From Phytohabitans aurantiacus (GTDB lineage Bacteria; Actinomycetota; Actinomycetes; Mycobacteriales; Micromonosporaceae), in contig NZ_BSDI01000009.1 of assembly GCF_027923225.1 (NCBI RefSeq), positions 1 to 64,000 on the forward strand: a stretch of 64,000 bases of DNA. The letters run 5' to 3'. Below are positions 33,789 to 41,173 of the stretch, piece after piece. A model generated the notes under the pieces. That model ran no database searches. It worked only from the letters and a program-made list of their open reading frames with translations, and was not told the origin of the DNA. Made by a program: the position numbers and the translations under genes. The number at the start of each line of letters is the position of its first letter. The first letter of the stretch is position 1.

Positions 33789-34018
33789 CAGGTCACCTCT
33801 GTCTCGTCTTCGAACATGTCCTGAAAGGACAGCCAGTCAGTCAGCGTGTCGGCGGTGTCCGGGTCGGTGGCACGGATGCGCTCGATGTGCTCCACAACGG
33901 CGGCACCGTCGCGGCGCTCGATCGCCTCAGCGAGGTCGGCGAGCGCGGCGGCGTACTCGTCCAGATCCGTTGCGATGTAAGTGATTGCGGTTGATGCGGG
34001 CGTTGCCACGATGGCCAT
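33785..34018 (-). CDS. Small acidic protein upstream of the translocase
   Basis: A 77-residue acidic protein, MAIVATPASTAITYIATDLD to DETEVTW, largely helical (EYAAALADLAEAIERRDGAA). AAAGGAC lies about 10 bases before ATG 34018. It overlaps the translocase start by 4 bp. No family recognised; similar small acidic proteins precede tra genes in other AICEs. Confidence 0.7.
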   Translation of the reverse strand: MAIVATPASTAITYIATDLDEYAAALADLAEAIERRDGAAVVEHIERIRATDPDTADTLTDWLSFQDMFEDETEVTW

Positions 34019-34020
34019 GG

Positions 34021-34179
34021 TCAGGCGGCGTCCTTTCTGGACAAGCGCGTGAGGGCGCGGATTCCGGTGCGTTGTGCGGGCGGGTGTGCCTCGCGGGCAA
34101 CGGCGGCGGTGATGCGGGCTACGCAGGGCTTGCAGCGGCCGGTGTTGCGGCAGGTGCAACCGGCCGCGCCGGGGTTCAT
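34021..34179 (-). CDS. 52-residue Cys-rich zinc-binding microprotein
   Basis: The frame reads MNPGAAGCTCRNTGRCKPC then a basic tail ending LSRKDAA. Four cysteines in C-x-C-x5-C-x2-C fit one small zinc site. The ATG overlaps the upstream membrane-protein stop by 4 bp and the gene ends 2 bases before the next start, so it is embedded in a tight coupled string. No family name known to me. Confidence 0.7.
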   Translation of the reverse strand: MNPGAAGCTCRNTGRCKPCVARITAAVAREAHPPAQRTGIRALTRLSRKDAA

Positions 34180-34640
34180 CCGGCCACCATCAGCGCGGCG
34201 GCGAACAGCCAGCCGACGTGCCAGGATTGGTCAAGCGCGTACGCGCCGGTACCCAGCGACGGGTTGTCATCGTGGTCGGGCCGGGGCGCGCCGAGCGCGT
34301 AGAACCTCGCCGATCCGAGCGCGGCGGCGATGCGCTGTAGCGGTGTCCGCCGGTCCGCGATGTAGTGCGACACGGCCGAGAGGGCCATACCGGTGGTCAG
34401 GTGCCAGGCGTCGGGCCGCCAGCCGGTGGCCAGCGACAGTGTGAGCAGCGCGAGCATGCCGGTGGCGGTGTAGGTCGCCACGTGCGCCGCGCATGCCAGA
34501 CGGCCCGCCCATCCGGGCTGGCCCTTGGTGTCTGCCTGATGCTGGGTCTGTACCCAGTGGTCGGCGACCTGGTGAGCGGCGTACAGGGCGGCGAACACCG
34601 CCGCGAACGTGCCCAGGTCGGCGGTCGGATCTGCGAACAT
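34176..34640 (-). CDS. DUF3307-like membrane protein
   Basis: A 154-residue protein with about four hydrophobic segments. The first helix has HQVADHWVQTQHQADTKG, a His/Asp motif typical of DUF3307-type proteins of phages and elements. GGAGGAA precedes ATG 34640. It may be a Spd-type spread protein that helps DNA move along mycelium, by analogy with the small membrane proteins encoded near traB; this is inference. Confidence 0.7.
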   Translation of the reverse strand: MFADPTADLGTFAAVFAALYAAHQVADHWVQTQHQADTKGQPGWAGRLACAAHVATYTATGMLALLTLSLATGWRPDAWHLTTGMALSAVSHYIADRRTPLQRIAAALGSARFYALGAPRPDHDDNPSLGTGAYALDQSWHVGWLFAAALMVAG

Positions 34641-34740
34641 AGGGGTTCCTCCGAAGGGCTCTCGTAGCTGAGGGGTTTGGAAGAGGGGCCGGTGGCGCGG
34701 CACGGGTTTGCGAGGCCATGGGCCGCGCCACCGGGCGGGA

Positions 34741-34935
34741 TCAGGTCAGGGTCGGGCCGTACGCCTGCCGCTCACGCTCGGCGGCAGCGCGGGTGTGGAG
34801 GTCTTCCTGAACGATCGGGGGCAGGCTACGCAGCGCCTGCCGGCCCTGATCGCTCCTGCCGGCCAGCTTGAGCAGCGCCCACGCGGCCACGTTGCTCACG
34901 TCTTCTTCGGTGGCGGGTCGAGACTTGCGGGACAT
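34741..34935 (-). CDS. Small hypothetical protein
   Basis: A 64-residue protein, MSRKSRPATEEDVSNVAAWA to ERERQAYGPTLT, mostly helical and charged. GGAG sits 7 bases before ATG 34935. It lies 18 bp after the DUF2637-like gene in the same direction. No family recognised. Confidence 0.65.
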   Translation of the reverse strand: MSRKSRPATEEDVSNVAAWALLKLAGRSDQGRQALRSLPPIVQEDLHTRAAAERERQAYGPTLT

Positions 34936-34953
34936 CTCAAAGCTCCGTTCAGG

Positions 34954-36318
34954 TCAGGCGGCGTGGAGGGTGGTGGGTGTCGACACGCTGTCGACAGCCT
35001 GTCGACGGTGCCGCTTGACGGTGGCCTCAGACAGATCAAGCCGGGCGGCGATCGTGGCGTCACTGGCCTTAGGGCTACGGGCGATGGCCTTGGCGACCCG
35101 CTCCGCGTTGCTGGGCTGGCGCTTCGTCGCCGGACGGTTCGCCTTCACCGGGGCCGCCGGACGGGCCGGAATCTGCTTGGTCAGGCGTGCCGTCTGCGCT
35201 TCCAGCTCGGCCAGCCGGGCGCGTAGCGCGTCGGTCTCGCTCGTCTGCGCGGCGGTAGCCTCAACCGCCCGCGCGGCGGCGTCCTCGGCAGCCTGACGTG
35301 CCTGGATGGCGTCGGCGAGCTGCCCAGCGAGGTCGTTGGCGCGTGCCTCGACCGCGGCCCGCATCTCGTACTGAGCGTTGAGCGCGTCCACCGTGGTCGC
35401 GACCTCGTCAGCCATCCGGGCCGCGTGCGTCTCAGCGTCACGTGCTCGCGCGGTGGCGGCGTCCGCGGCGGTGTTCGCCTCCTGTACCGCGGCGATCGCG
35501 CGGGTCTCGCCGTCGCGGGCCTGCTCGATTTGCGCGATGAGGTCGGCGTCGGTGTTGACCAGCCGTGTCGGGTGCAGATCGGTGCCGATCAACGTGGTCA
35601 GGTTGTCGTAATCGGCGGTCGCGGCCAACCGCGTGGCGACCTCATCCAGGTCGTAGGTCGCGGTCGCGATGTCCGCGGTCAGCGGGTCGACCACCGCGCG
35701 GATTTTGCGGTGCAGCACCTTGGCGATCGCGGTACGGCGACGCTCCCGGCGGACCTCGTAGCGGGCCGCCTCGATCGACCCGTACAGGCCCAGATTCGCG
35801 TCGGTCTTGGCCAGCGACTTGGCCCGCAAGGTCAACAGCGGGTGGCGCAGCCAATGCCCGAACACCTCATAGGCGGGCGTGGTCGGTGGCAGGTTCCCGG
35901 TCGCGCGGAGCCGGTCCCGGCGCTGGTTCTCGGTGTGCATCAGCCACACCAGGTAGCCCAGCAAGCTCATACCGGCGAAGAATCCGGCCAGCAGCCGGTC
36001 GCTGTGGGTCAGCAGGTTGAACGCGACCGCACCCGCGGCGATGCCGGCGGACAACAGCCGGGACAGGGTGGAGCGCTCACCCAAGCGGCGGCGTACGTCC
36101 GCATTGGACAGTACGACGATGCCGCCCAACTCCAGCGCGGCCACCGCGGGCAGCGCAACCACGATTGGGATGTCGAGCGCTTGATGGGCGCCCATGACCT
36201 GACCGGTCAGCGCCACCAGCAGCACCACGGCGTAAAAGGCTTGCCGGACGATCGAGGCGTGCCGGACCGCGCGGGACAGACCAGCGTCGAGGCTGGCCAC
36301 ATGCGGGTTACTGGTCAT
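34954..36318 (-). CDS. DUF2637-like membrane protein with coiled coil and C-terminal HTH
   Basis: A 454-residue protein in three parts. The N-terminus (about 20-130) has four hydrophobic helices (AFYAVVLLVALTGQVMG; VALPAVAALELGGIVVL), as in DUF2637 SpdB-like proteins. A long heptad-rich coiled coil (about 255-400) is full of Ala/Glu/Arg. The tail is a helix-turn-helix (SDATIAARLDLSEATVKRHR) with basic flanks. A membrane anchor, rod and DNA-binding head in one chain would suit tethering element DNA during spread. GTG/ATG choice: ATG 36318 overlaps the upstream stop by one base. Confidence 0.8.
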   Translation of the reverse strand: MTSNPHVASLDAGLSRAVRHASIVRQAFYAVVLLVALTGQVMGAHQALDIPIVVALPAVAALELGGIVVLSNADVRRRLGERSTLSRLLSAGIAAGAVAFNLLTHSDRLLAGFFAGMSLLGYLVWLMHTENQRRDRLRATGNLPPTTPAYEVFGHWLRHPLLTLRAKSLAKTDANLGLYGSIEAARYEVRRERRRTAIAKVLHRKIRAVVDPLTADIATATYDLDEVATRLAATADYDNLTTLIGTDLHPTRLVNTDADLIAQIEQARDGETRAIAAVQEANTAADAATARARDAETHAARMADEVATTVDALNAQYEMRAAVEARANDLAGQLADAIQARQAAEDAAARAVEATAAQTSETDALRARLAELEAQTARLTKQIPARPAAPVKANRPATKRQPSNAERVAKAIARSPKASDATIAARLDLSEATVKRHRRQAVDSVSTPTTLHAA

Positions 36319-36668
36319 CAGTCGGTACCTCCAGACGCGGCCAGCGCGCCGAGTTGGTCCAGGGTCGGCGGGTCCAGCGGCGGCGCGTCGGGGTACTCGA
36401 CCGCGGACGCGTAGATGTCCCAGCCGTGCCAGGTCGGGTACGCGTGCAGCGACCGGTACGCCCGGCCGCTTTGGTCAGTGCGTTCGTGCTCGGTGATCAG
36501 CAGGCACGGGCCGTTCAGCCCGGCCAGCTCAAGCCACGAGCGCAGGTCGGCGGCGGTGGCGAACTCGAAGGTCAGCGAGATGCCGTCACCTTGGGCACTG
36601 AACCCGATCGGGTCGGCCAGCAACAGCAACTCGGCGAACACCGCACGGCGGTGCTTACGGACACTCAC
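36318..36668 (-). CDS. Hypothetical AICE protein
   Basis: A 116-residue protein, MSVRKHRRAVFAELLLLADP, with alternating strands and helices (GISLTFEFATAADLRSWLEL) and a Tyr/Trp-rich middle (SLHAYPTWHGWDIY). GGAGGAGAG precedes GTG 36668. It overlaps genes on both sides. It resembles the small single-domain proteins common in Streptomyces elements; function unknown. Confidence 0.7.
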   Translation of the reverse strand: MSVRKHRRAVFAELLLLADPIGFSAQGDGISLTFEFATAADLRSWLELAGLNGPCLLITEHERTDQSGRAYRSLHAYPTWHGWDIYASAVEYPDAPPLDPPTLDQLGALAASGGTD

Positions 36669-36883
36669 AGCGGACTCTCCTCCGGTTGGGGGCAGGTAGC
36701 GGGGTGGTCGTACGGACGGTGTGGCAGACCGAGACGGCCGGACCACGCGTGAATCCGGGCCGATCCGGGCTCGCCGACCCACGCCAGCGGGTCACCGCAG
36801 GTGGTGCAGCGACCCGGGTGGATGTCGGCCACCTCGACAGGGCCGGGCCGGCAGGTCGACCGGTAGCGGCGACCCGCCGTCAT
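36665..36883 (-). CDS. Small zinc-finger protein
   Basis: A 72-residue protein with CRPGPVEVADIHPGRCTTCGD and later HPATCPQPEE. Cysteines and histidines could bind one zinc. It overlaps the neighbouring genes by 4 bp each side. No family recognised. Confidence 0.65.
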   Translation of the reverse strand: MTAGRRYRSTCRPGPVEVADIHPGRCTTCGDPLAWVGEPGSARIHAWSGRLGLPHRPYDHPATCPQPEESPL

Positions 36884-37029
36884 CGGGCGGCCCGCCGAGA
36901 CTTACGCCGAGAACCTGCGCAGTGCTCCGCACTGGACGGAAGCGCGGTCAGCGCGTCGCAGGTCTCGCAGGTACGCCACGCGGCGCTGTTGCGGATAGTG
37001 ACCCGCACCGACTGTGCAAGGGCAGCCAT
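36880..37029 (-). CDS. 49-residue Cys-containing basic microprotein
   Basis: The frame reads MAALAQSVRVTIRNSAAWRT, then CETCDALTALPSSAEHC, then a basic tail (SRRKSRRAAR). C-x2-C plus H-C suggests a zinc knuckle. ATG 37029 overlaps the DUF6284 stop and its TGA overlaps the next ATG, so it lies in the coupled operon. No name known. Confidence 0.65.
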   Translation of the reverse strand: MAALAQSVRVTIRNSAAWRTCETCDALTALPSSAEHCAGSRRKSRRAAR

Positions 37030-37280
37030 CACGCCACCTGCCGCACCGTCGAGCCAACCGCCCGCGCCGGGCGGGCGTAGAACTCAGCCGCGACCCGCAA
37101 CACCCGGGCCTCAGCACGACGCAGGGCACGCCAGTCCAGTTCCGACGGGTGATCCGCCGCGGCCAGCCGCGCCTCAGCGTCCACCAGGTCTATCTCCGCC
37201 TCGATCACCGGCCATTCAGCCTCGATCGCAACCAAGTCATCACCAGTCGGCTCCGCAGAGCCAGCACCGAACCTGTCCAT
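37029..37280 (-). CDS. DUF6284-like protein, first gene of the leftward operon
   Basis: An 83-residue acidic helical protein. EPTGDDLVAIEAEWPVIEAE followed by DLVDAEARLAAADHPSELDW and RRAEARVLRVAAEF matches DUF6284, a family carried by actinobacterial elements. It opens the long leftward string of transfer and replication genes; the control region lies upstream. Confidence 0.8.
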   Translation of the reverse strand: MDRFGAGSAEPTGDDLVAIEAEWPVIEAEIDLVDAEARLAAADHPSELDWRALRRAEARVLRVAAEFYARPARAVGSTVRQVA

Positions 37281-37721
37281 CAGGTCTCCTCAAAGACTTG
37301 CGGCCAGCGGAACGGCAGCGCACAACACGGGCCACGCCGTTCCTTGGCTCGATCAGGGGAAAGTCGAAAACTGCTCAGCGACGGACCTTCCGGTCTTGCT
37401 CGCCTCGCTCACCCGGGACCTACCGGGGTCGGCCAGCCATGCGGCTCAATGCGAGGTAACTACTGCTCACGGCCTAGGCCGTCGCTGCTTAGCTGGCGCC
37501 GCCCCGCGTGCCGTTTCCCAACGGGCCGGGGTAAGGCGCCTGACCGTTCGGGATACAGCCGGTCAACGCTGCCTCTGTGGAGTTCTCAAAGATCAAGACG
37601 AATACAGCGTGGCGCTGTATTCGATGCCGCGACCGTACAACGCCACGTTGTACTCACGCAAGTGGTTGCCTTCGATGGATCTCTGGGAGTTCGCGCCTTC
37701 GGCCCGGTACGCTCGCGGGTG
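37281..37721. other. Divergent AICE control region
   Basis: There is no credible gene in these 441 bp. The region separates the leftward transfer/replication operon from the rightward regulatory and cargo genes. Its notable content is the pair of palindromes at 37599-37653. Base composition is less GC-rich than the flanks, as expected for promoters. Confidence 0.6.
37599..37653. promoter_or_regulatory. Two related palindromic operators
   Basis: CGAATACAGCG-tgg-CGCTGTATTCG (37599-37623) and GTACAACG-cca-CGTTGTAC (37635-37653) are perfect palindromes with the same 3-bp spacer and the shared core TACARCG-N3-CGYTGTA, centred 33 bp (about three helical turns) apart. They sit about 70-120 bp upstream of the rightward genes and are shared with the leftward operon. 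Cooperative binding by a dimeric repressor is likely. Confidence 0.75.
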
Positions 37722-38009
37722 ATGTCTGAGCCGAAGCGTGACTTGCCTACGGACTGGTGGACGACCGAGGACGTTCTAGCGTTCTTGCGGTCCGCGGGTG
37801 CGCCAGTGAGCCGTGCGACGTGGGCCGCGTACGTGTCCAGGAGCCAGGCTCCACAACCTGACCGTATGTTCGGCCGATCGCCAGTGTGGAAACCGGCAGC
37901 GGTCCGGCAGTGGCAGGCGGGCCGACCCCGCCGGGGCTCCTCGCCTCCTTCCGATCTGCCCTCATCTGATGACGACAAGTCAACCCCGAGAACGGTCCGA
38001 CGGGGATGA
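37722..38009 (+). CDS. AlpA/excisionase-like small HTH protein
   Basis: A 95-residue protein. WWTTEDVLAFLRSAGAPVSR then ATWAAYVSRSQAPQPDRMFG and PVWKPAAVRQWQ follow the DNA-binding plan of AlpA/HTH_17 proteins, with a Ser/Asp-rich tail. It is the first rightward gene after the paired palindromes, so it may be their repressor or the activator of the rep block, as Pra is in pSAM2. The GTG/ATG choice is open; ATG 37722 is used. Confidence 0.8.
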   Translation: MSEPKRDLPTDWWTTEDVLAFLRSAGAPVSRATWAAYVSRSQAPQPDRMFGRSPVWKPAAVRQWQAGRPRRGSSPPSDLPSSDDDKSTPRTVRRG

Positions 38010-38084
38010 GTTCTGTGTGCAACCGCTGTGCACTCACGATGCAATCCGTGTGCGCTCCCAGCAGTCACAAGGGGAGTTAGCCGC

Positions 38085-38741
38085 GTGGAGGTGGTGGACC
38101 AGTGGACTGGCCAACACGCGTGCGCCCTTCAATTCGCGCTACGGATGACGCAAGACGAGTTCGCCGAGTCTCTAGGAGTGGCACGTCGAACAATTGCCAA
38201 CTGGCATGAGAAGCCCGAAATTGTCCTTCGTCCCGAATTGCAGCGCGCTCTCGATACGGCGTACGAGCAGGCATCCGAACAAGCGAAACTCAGATTTGCG
38301 CGCCAACTGAAAGCCAACGATGCAGTCGACACAGAGGCGAGTAACGGCGTTGCGCTTACGGTCGCTATCGCCATCGTCCTGAATGGTGCAGATGTACTGA
38401 TCGTTTGCAGACGGGACAGCGACCCCAGCGGAATAACATGGCAGTTTCCGGCGGGCATCGTCAAGCCTGGAGCGTCACCTAGCACCGTCGCCGTTAGAGA
38501 GACATTGGCCGAGACCGGTATCCATTGCGCGATACGCGAGAGGCTTGGCAGGCGCCTGCATCCCCTGTCCGGCGTTGACTGCGACTACTTTCTGTGCGAC
38601 TACCTTACTGGAACGGTCGAGAACCGGGACGCCTCAGAAAACGTTGATGCCATTTGGGTGCCATGGCAGGATGTCACGAGGTTCATCCCGGAAGATAGAA
38701 TCTTCCCGCCGATCCTGCGTTCTCTAGAGGAGCTATCTTGA
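38085..38741 (+). CDS. HTH-Nudix fusion protein with degenerate Nudix box
   Basis: A 218-residue protein. An XRE-like helix-turn-helix (ALRMTQDEFAESLGVARRTI, about residues 20-55) precedes a Nudix domain (about 85-210). The Nudix box reads GIVKPGASPSTVAV-RETLAETGI: the first glutamate is Ala and one of the two catalytic glutamates is Ala, so hydrolysis is doubtful. GTG 38085 follows AAGGGGAG. Its end overlaps the next Nudix gene (TTGA). pSAM2 Pif, an immunity factor against redundant transfer, is a Nudix protein of an AICE, so a regulatory or immunity role is plausible. Confidence 0.85.
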   Translation: MEVVDQWTGQHACALQFALRMTQDEFAESLGVARRTIANWHEKPEIVLRPELQRALDTAYEQASEQAKLRFARQLKANDAVDTEASNGVALTVAIAIVLNGADVLIVCRRDSDPSGITWQFPAGIVKPGASPSTVAVRETLAETGIHCAIRERLGRRLHPLSGVDCDYFLCDYLTGTVENRDASENVDAIWVPWQDVTRFIPEDRIFPPILRSLEELS

Positions 38742-39151
38742 CTCAGCAATTGACGAATGATCTCGCACCCATCGCGGCGGCGGTGATCGTGCGCGACGGC
38801 CATGTTCTGATGGTGCGGCGGCGCGTCAAGGAAGGTCAGCTCTCGTGGCAGTTTCCGGCCGGGCAGGTCGAGCCCGGGGAGGACGACCTAGCCGCGGCAG
38901 TTAGAGAAACCCGCGAGGAAGTCGGCCTCACGGTCAGCGCCGTAGAGCGCCTTGGCGAGCGAGTGCATCCCGCTACAGGCCGAACCATGGTCTACGTCGC
39001 TTGCATGGTTGTAGAGGGTACGGCACACGTTGCAGATCAGGACGAGCTTGCCGAGGTCGACTGGTGCGACCGCGCAAAGCTCGCTGAGTATGTGCCGTAC
39101 CCGTTCTACGGTCCTGTGCAGGACTACTTCGACGCTAACCTCAGTGGCTAA
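38738..39151 (+). CDS. Nudix hydrolase (AICE cargo)
   Basis: A 137-residue MutT-like protein with intact box GQVEPGEDDLAAAV-RETREEVGL and upstream WQFPAG. It should cleave a nucleoside diphosphate-linked substrate; the target is unknown. TTG 38738 has AGAGGAG just upstream and overlaps the previous stop. Its domain closely parallels that of the HTH-Nudix protein (WQFPAG, RLGERVHPATGR against RLGRRLHPLSGV), so the pair looks like a duplication with one copy turned into a regulator. Confidence 0.9.
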   Translation: MTQQLTNDLAPIAAAVIVRDGHVLMVRRRVKEGQLSWQFPAGQVEPGEDDLAAAVRETREEVGLTVSAVERLGERVHPATGRTMVYVACMVVEGTAHVADQDELAEVDWCDRAKLAEYVPYPFYGPVQDYFDANLSG

Positions 39152-39465
39152 CTATCGAGTAGATCCCCGAGCCGCCGACGAACAACTCCATCGTGAAACC
39201 GCTCAGGGAGGGGAACACCACCGAGGGTAAGCCGAGTCGAGGAGACATCCTCTAGCGACGATGCGGGAAGTCCTTCGGCTAGGCGCAGGGATTCCATGGC
39301 GTATCTCTGGGCTTCGCTTCTGTCACCCTCAGTCCGAAGTCGGATAGCTAGGACGTAGGCGTACTCGGCAGCCGCGCGATCGTCACCATAGAAACACTCA
39401 TCTTCAAAGCTCTTTCTCAGCTCACTAATCGAGGTGGGCAACTTTTCTTCGTCCATGTGGCTCAA
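39148..39465 (-). CDS. Hypothetical helical protein
   Basis: A 105-residue acidic protein. DDRAAAEYAYVLAIRLRTEG then DRSEAQRYAMESLRLAEGLP looks like a TPR-type helical pair. It converges on the Nudix gene with 4 bp overlap and follows the NDK gene by 5 bp. The start may be M1 (39465) or M4 (39456). Function unknown. Confidence 0.65.
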   Translation of the reverse strand: MSHMDEEKLPTSISELRKSFEDECFYGDDRAAAEYAYVLAIRLRTEGDRSEAQRYAMESLRLAEGLPASSLEDVSSTRLTLGGVPLPERFHDGVVRRRLGDLLDS

Positions 39466-39470
39466 GACCC

Positions 39471-39965
39471 TTAAAACACGAAGCGTTCGGCGAGTGTCTT
39501 ATATTCGAACAGCTCACTTGAGTCGAACCATAGCTCGACCTCGTACTTAGCCTCTTCGGTATTGCCCGAAGCATGAATCAGGTTTGCTACCACCTGATGA
39601 TTGGCTTCCGAGTATGCCTTAGACGTGTGCGCGAAGTCGCCGCGAATCGTCCCTGGTGCCGACTCGTTCGGGAACGTCTTACCGGCCAGGCGGCGCACGT
39701 TCGCGACGGCTTCAGCCCCCTCCAGCACAAGAGCAATCACTGGGGCTTGCTGCATGAACGTTGCTGTGGCGTTATAAACAGATGCTCCGAACCGCTCTTC
39801 TAGGTCGAAGTAGTGCCGTCGGGCGAAATCGGCGTCCATTAGCTTCATCTTCACGCCGATGACCTTCAGGCCAGCCTCCTCAAACCGTTGCACGATGCGA
39901 CCCACCAGCCCGCGCGCCAGCGCGTCCGGCTTGAGTAGGACCAGGGTCCGTTCCACGGCTGACAC
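39471..39965 (-). CDS. Nucleoside diphosphate kinase-like protein (AICE cargo)
   Basis: A 164-residue protein. The start ERTLVLLKPDALARGLVGRI is the NDK signature, ARRHYFDLEERFG follows, and the phosphorylated His is in NLIHASGNTEEAK, with the usual N-x-x-H-x-S pattern. The C-terminus is longer than in housekeeping NDKs (about 136 residues). It would move phosphate between nucleoside di- and triphosphates. A second, mobile NDK near Nudix genes points to a nucleotide-pool or nucleotide-signal function. GTG 39965. Confidence 0.88.
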   Translation of the reverse strand: MSAVERTLVLLKPDALARGLVGRIVQRFEEAGLKVIGVKMKLMDADFARRHYFDLEERFGASVYNATATFMQQAPVIALVLEGAEAVANVRRLAGKTFPNESAPGTIRGDFAHTSKAYSEANHQVVANLIHASGNTEEAKYEVELWFDSSELFEYKTLAERFVF

Positions 39966-40282
39966 TTGCTACCTCCCCTTCGAGGGCTTCCTGCGGCCCT
40001 ACCAACCTTGCCTTACCGCAGCACCTGGGCTGCGGGCAGGGCAGGTCGACAAGCCTAGACACACCATGATCACGCCACCGGCCCCGCCGCCGTGATAGCT
40101 GTAGCCGATCCGTTGGTCGCGTTTGCGCAGGTCAGGGATATGTTCGGTGCCGTGAGATTCAAAGCCCTCCGGAGGCGGGAACGCGGCTGGCCCAGACCAG
40201 GGCCAGGGCGCCGCCCTGGCCCCGGCCCCGGCCCCGCTCCCCGTGGGGTGGGTCAACAGCAGACGGGATGGTCTGGTCCGCC
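39966..40282. other. Non-coding stretch in the AICE right arm
   Basis: I see no gene here. 40192-40250 is a nearly pure G/C tract (CCCCGGCCCC-type runs), and the rest is of mixed composition. It probably holds the promoter of the leftward NDK gene and the end of the leftward membrane-protein gene. Confidence 0.5.
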
Positions 40283-41173
40283 CTACTTGTTGCAAGGTTG
40301 ATAGGTTGGACTCTTGATGGTCTCCACTCCCATAAGATACGCGAGAGATCGCTTTGGTTCAGGGCTCATCGCGCATATCTGTCGATAGGCTACGTCTTCG
40401 GTCTTATAGCGAACTATGCCTCCACCGTTTCGCCAGTAGACCAGCAGCTGGCCATCCTTTTCCTCCAGCACGTAGCCGGTGCCACTCAATCTGCTGTTCT
40501 TTATGGAAATCATTTCTGGCGGTAGCCACATGTTATTGAGTGCAGCTATTTCAAGTGTAAAAAGAACGGCTATCGTCACGGCTAGTTCCTTCCAGCCCAT
40601 GCCGCGAGGCAGCAGGCGTGCGAAGCTCCTCAACCAATTCCGCGTCCTGCTATTCGCGTAACCCGTCAGTGCAAACGCAACCAATCCAGCAAAACTTGCC
40701 AATGCAACGGTTATTAGCTGATATGTATTGTACGGTATAAAAATGAGATTTATAAGCAGTACGGGCAACCACAGGAAGAATATGCGCGTAGGCCCACCCG
40801 GATCCGACCTGCGAGTTTCGCCCAAACCCACCGTGAGAACATGAACGAGGAATGCTAGAGGAAAAATAAGCGGCAAGAATCGAATATAAGTCGAAATTAG
40901 AAGCGCTGGAACATTCAAGGTGCGAATAAGTGCATCAAAGTTGCTCCAACTGCCCGCAGATGCGATTAGTAGCGAAATTCCCGCTAATAGTATCGGCCCC
41001 ACTGTGAGTGAGACGGCGACAATATGCTCGCGGGTAAAGGTACCCAACATGTCGGGGGTACGCGACTTGACGCCGGTGACCGATTGTCGAGGTGTCCGTA
41101 AACGACGAGATCGATCTTGAAAGCGGGCGGCGGCGGGACGGCGAGGCCGATTCATGTGAACCAGTGTCAACAC
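40283..41173 (-). CDS. Hypothetical multi-spanning membrane protein
   Basis: A 296-residue protein with about six transmembrane helices (IVAVSLTVGPILLAGISLLI; FLPLIFPLAFLVHVLTVGL; LWLPVLLINLIFIPYNTYQL and others), then an extracellular domain of about 80 residues (YVLEEKDGQLLVYWRNGGGI). The coding region is AT-richer than everything around it, with tracts such as GTATAAAAATGAG, a mark of foreign DNA. GTG 41173 has GAGGAGG close upstream; ATG 41155 and 41050 are alternatives. No family recognised. Confidence 0.75.
   Translation of the reverse strand: MLTLVHMNRPRRPAAARFQDRSRRLRTPRQSVTGVKSRTPDMLGTFTREHIVAVSLTVGPILLAGISLLIASAGSWSNFDALIRTLNVPALLISTYIRFLPLIFPLAFLVHVLTVGLGETRRSDPGGPTRIFFLWLPVLLINLIFIPYNTYQLITVALASFAGLVAFALTGYANSRTRNWLRSFARLLPRGMGWKELAVTIAVLFTLEIAALNNMWLPPEMISIKNSRLSGTGYVLEEKDGQLLVYWRNGGGIVRYKTEDVAYRQICAMSPEPKRSLAYLMGVETIKSPTYQPCNK

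Noticed and set aside
37396..37722. A rightward gene in the AICE control region
   Set aside because: The frame runs through both palindromes, lacks a ribosome site and has no family resemblance; the region reads as regulatory.
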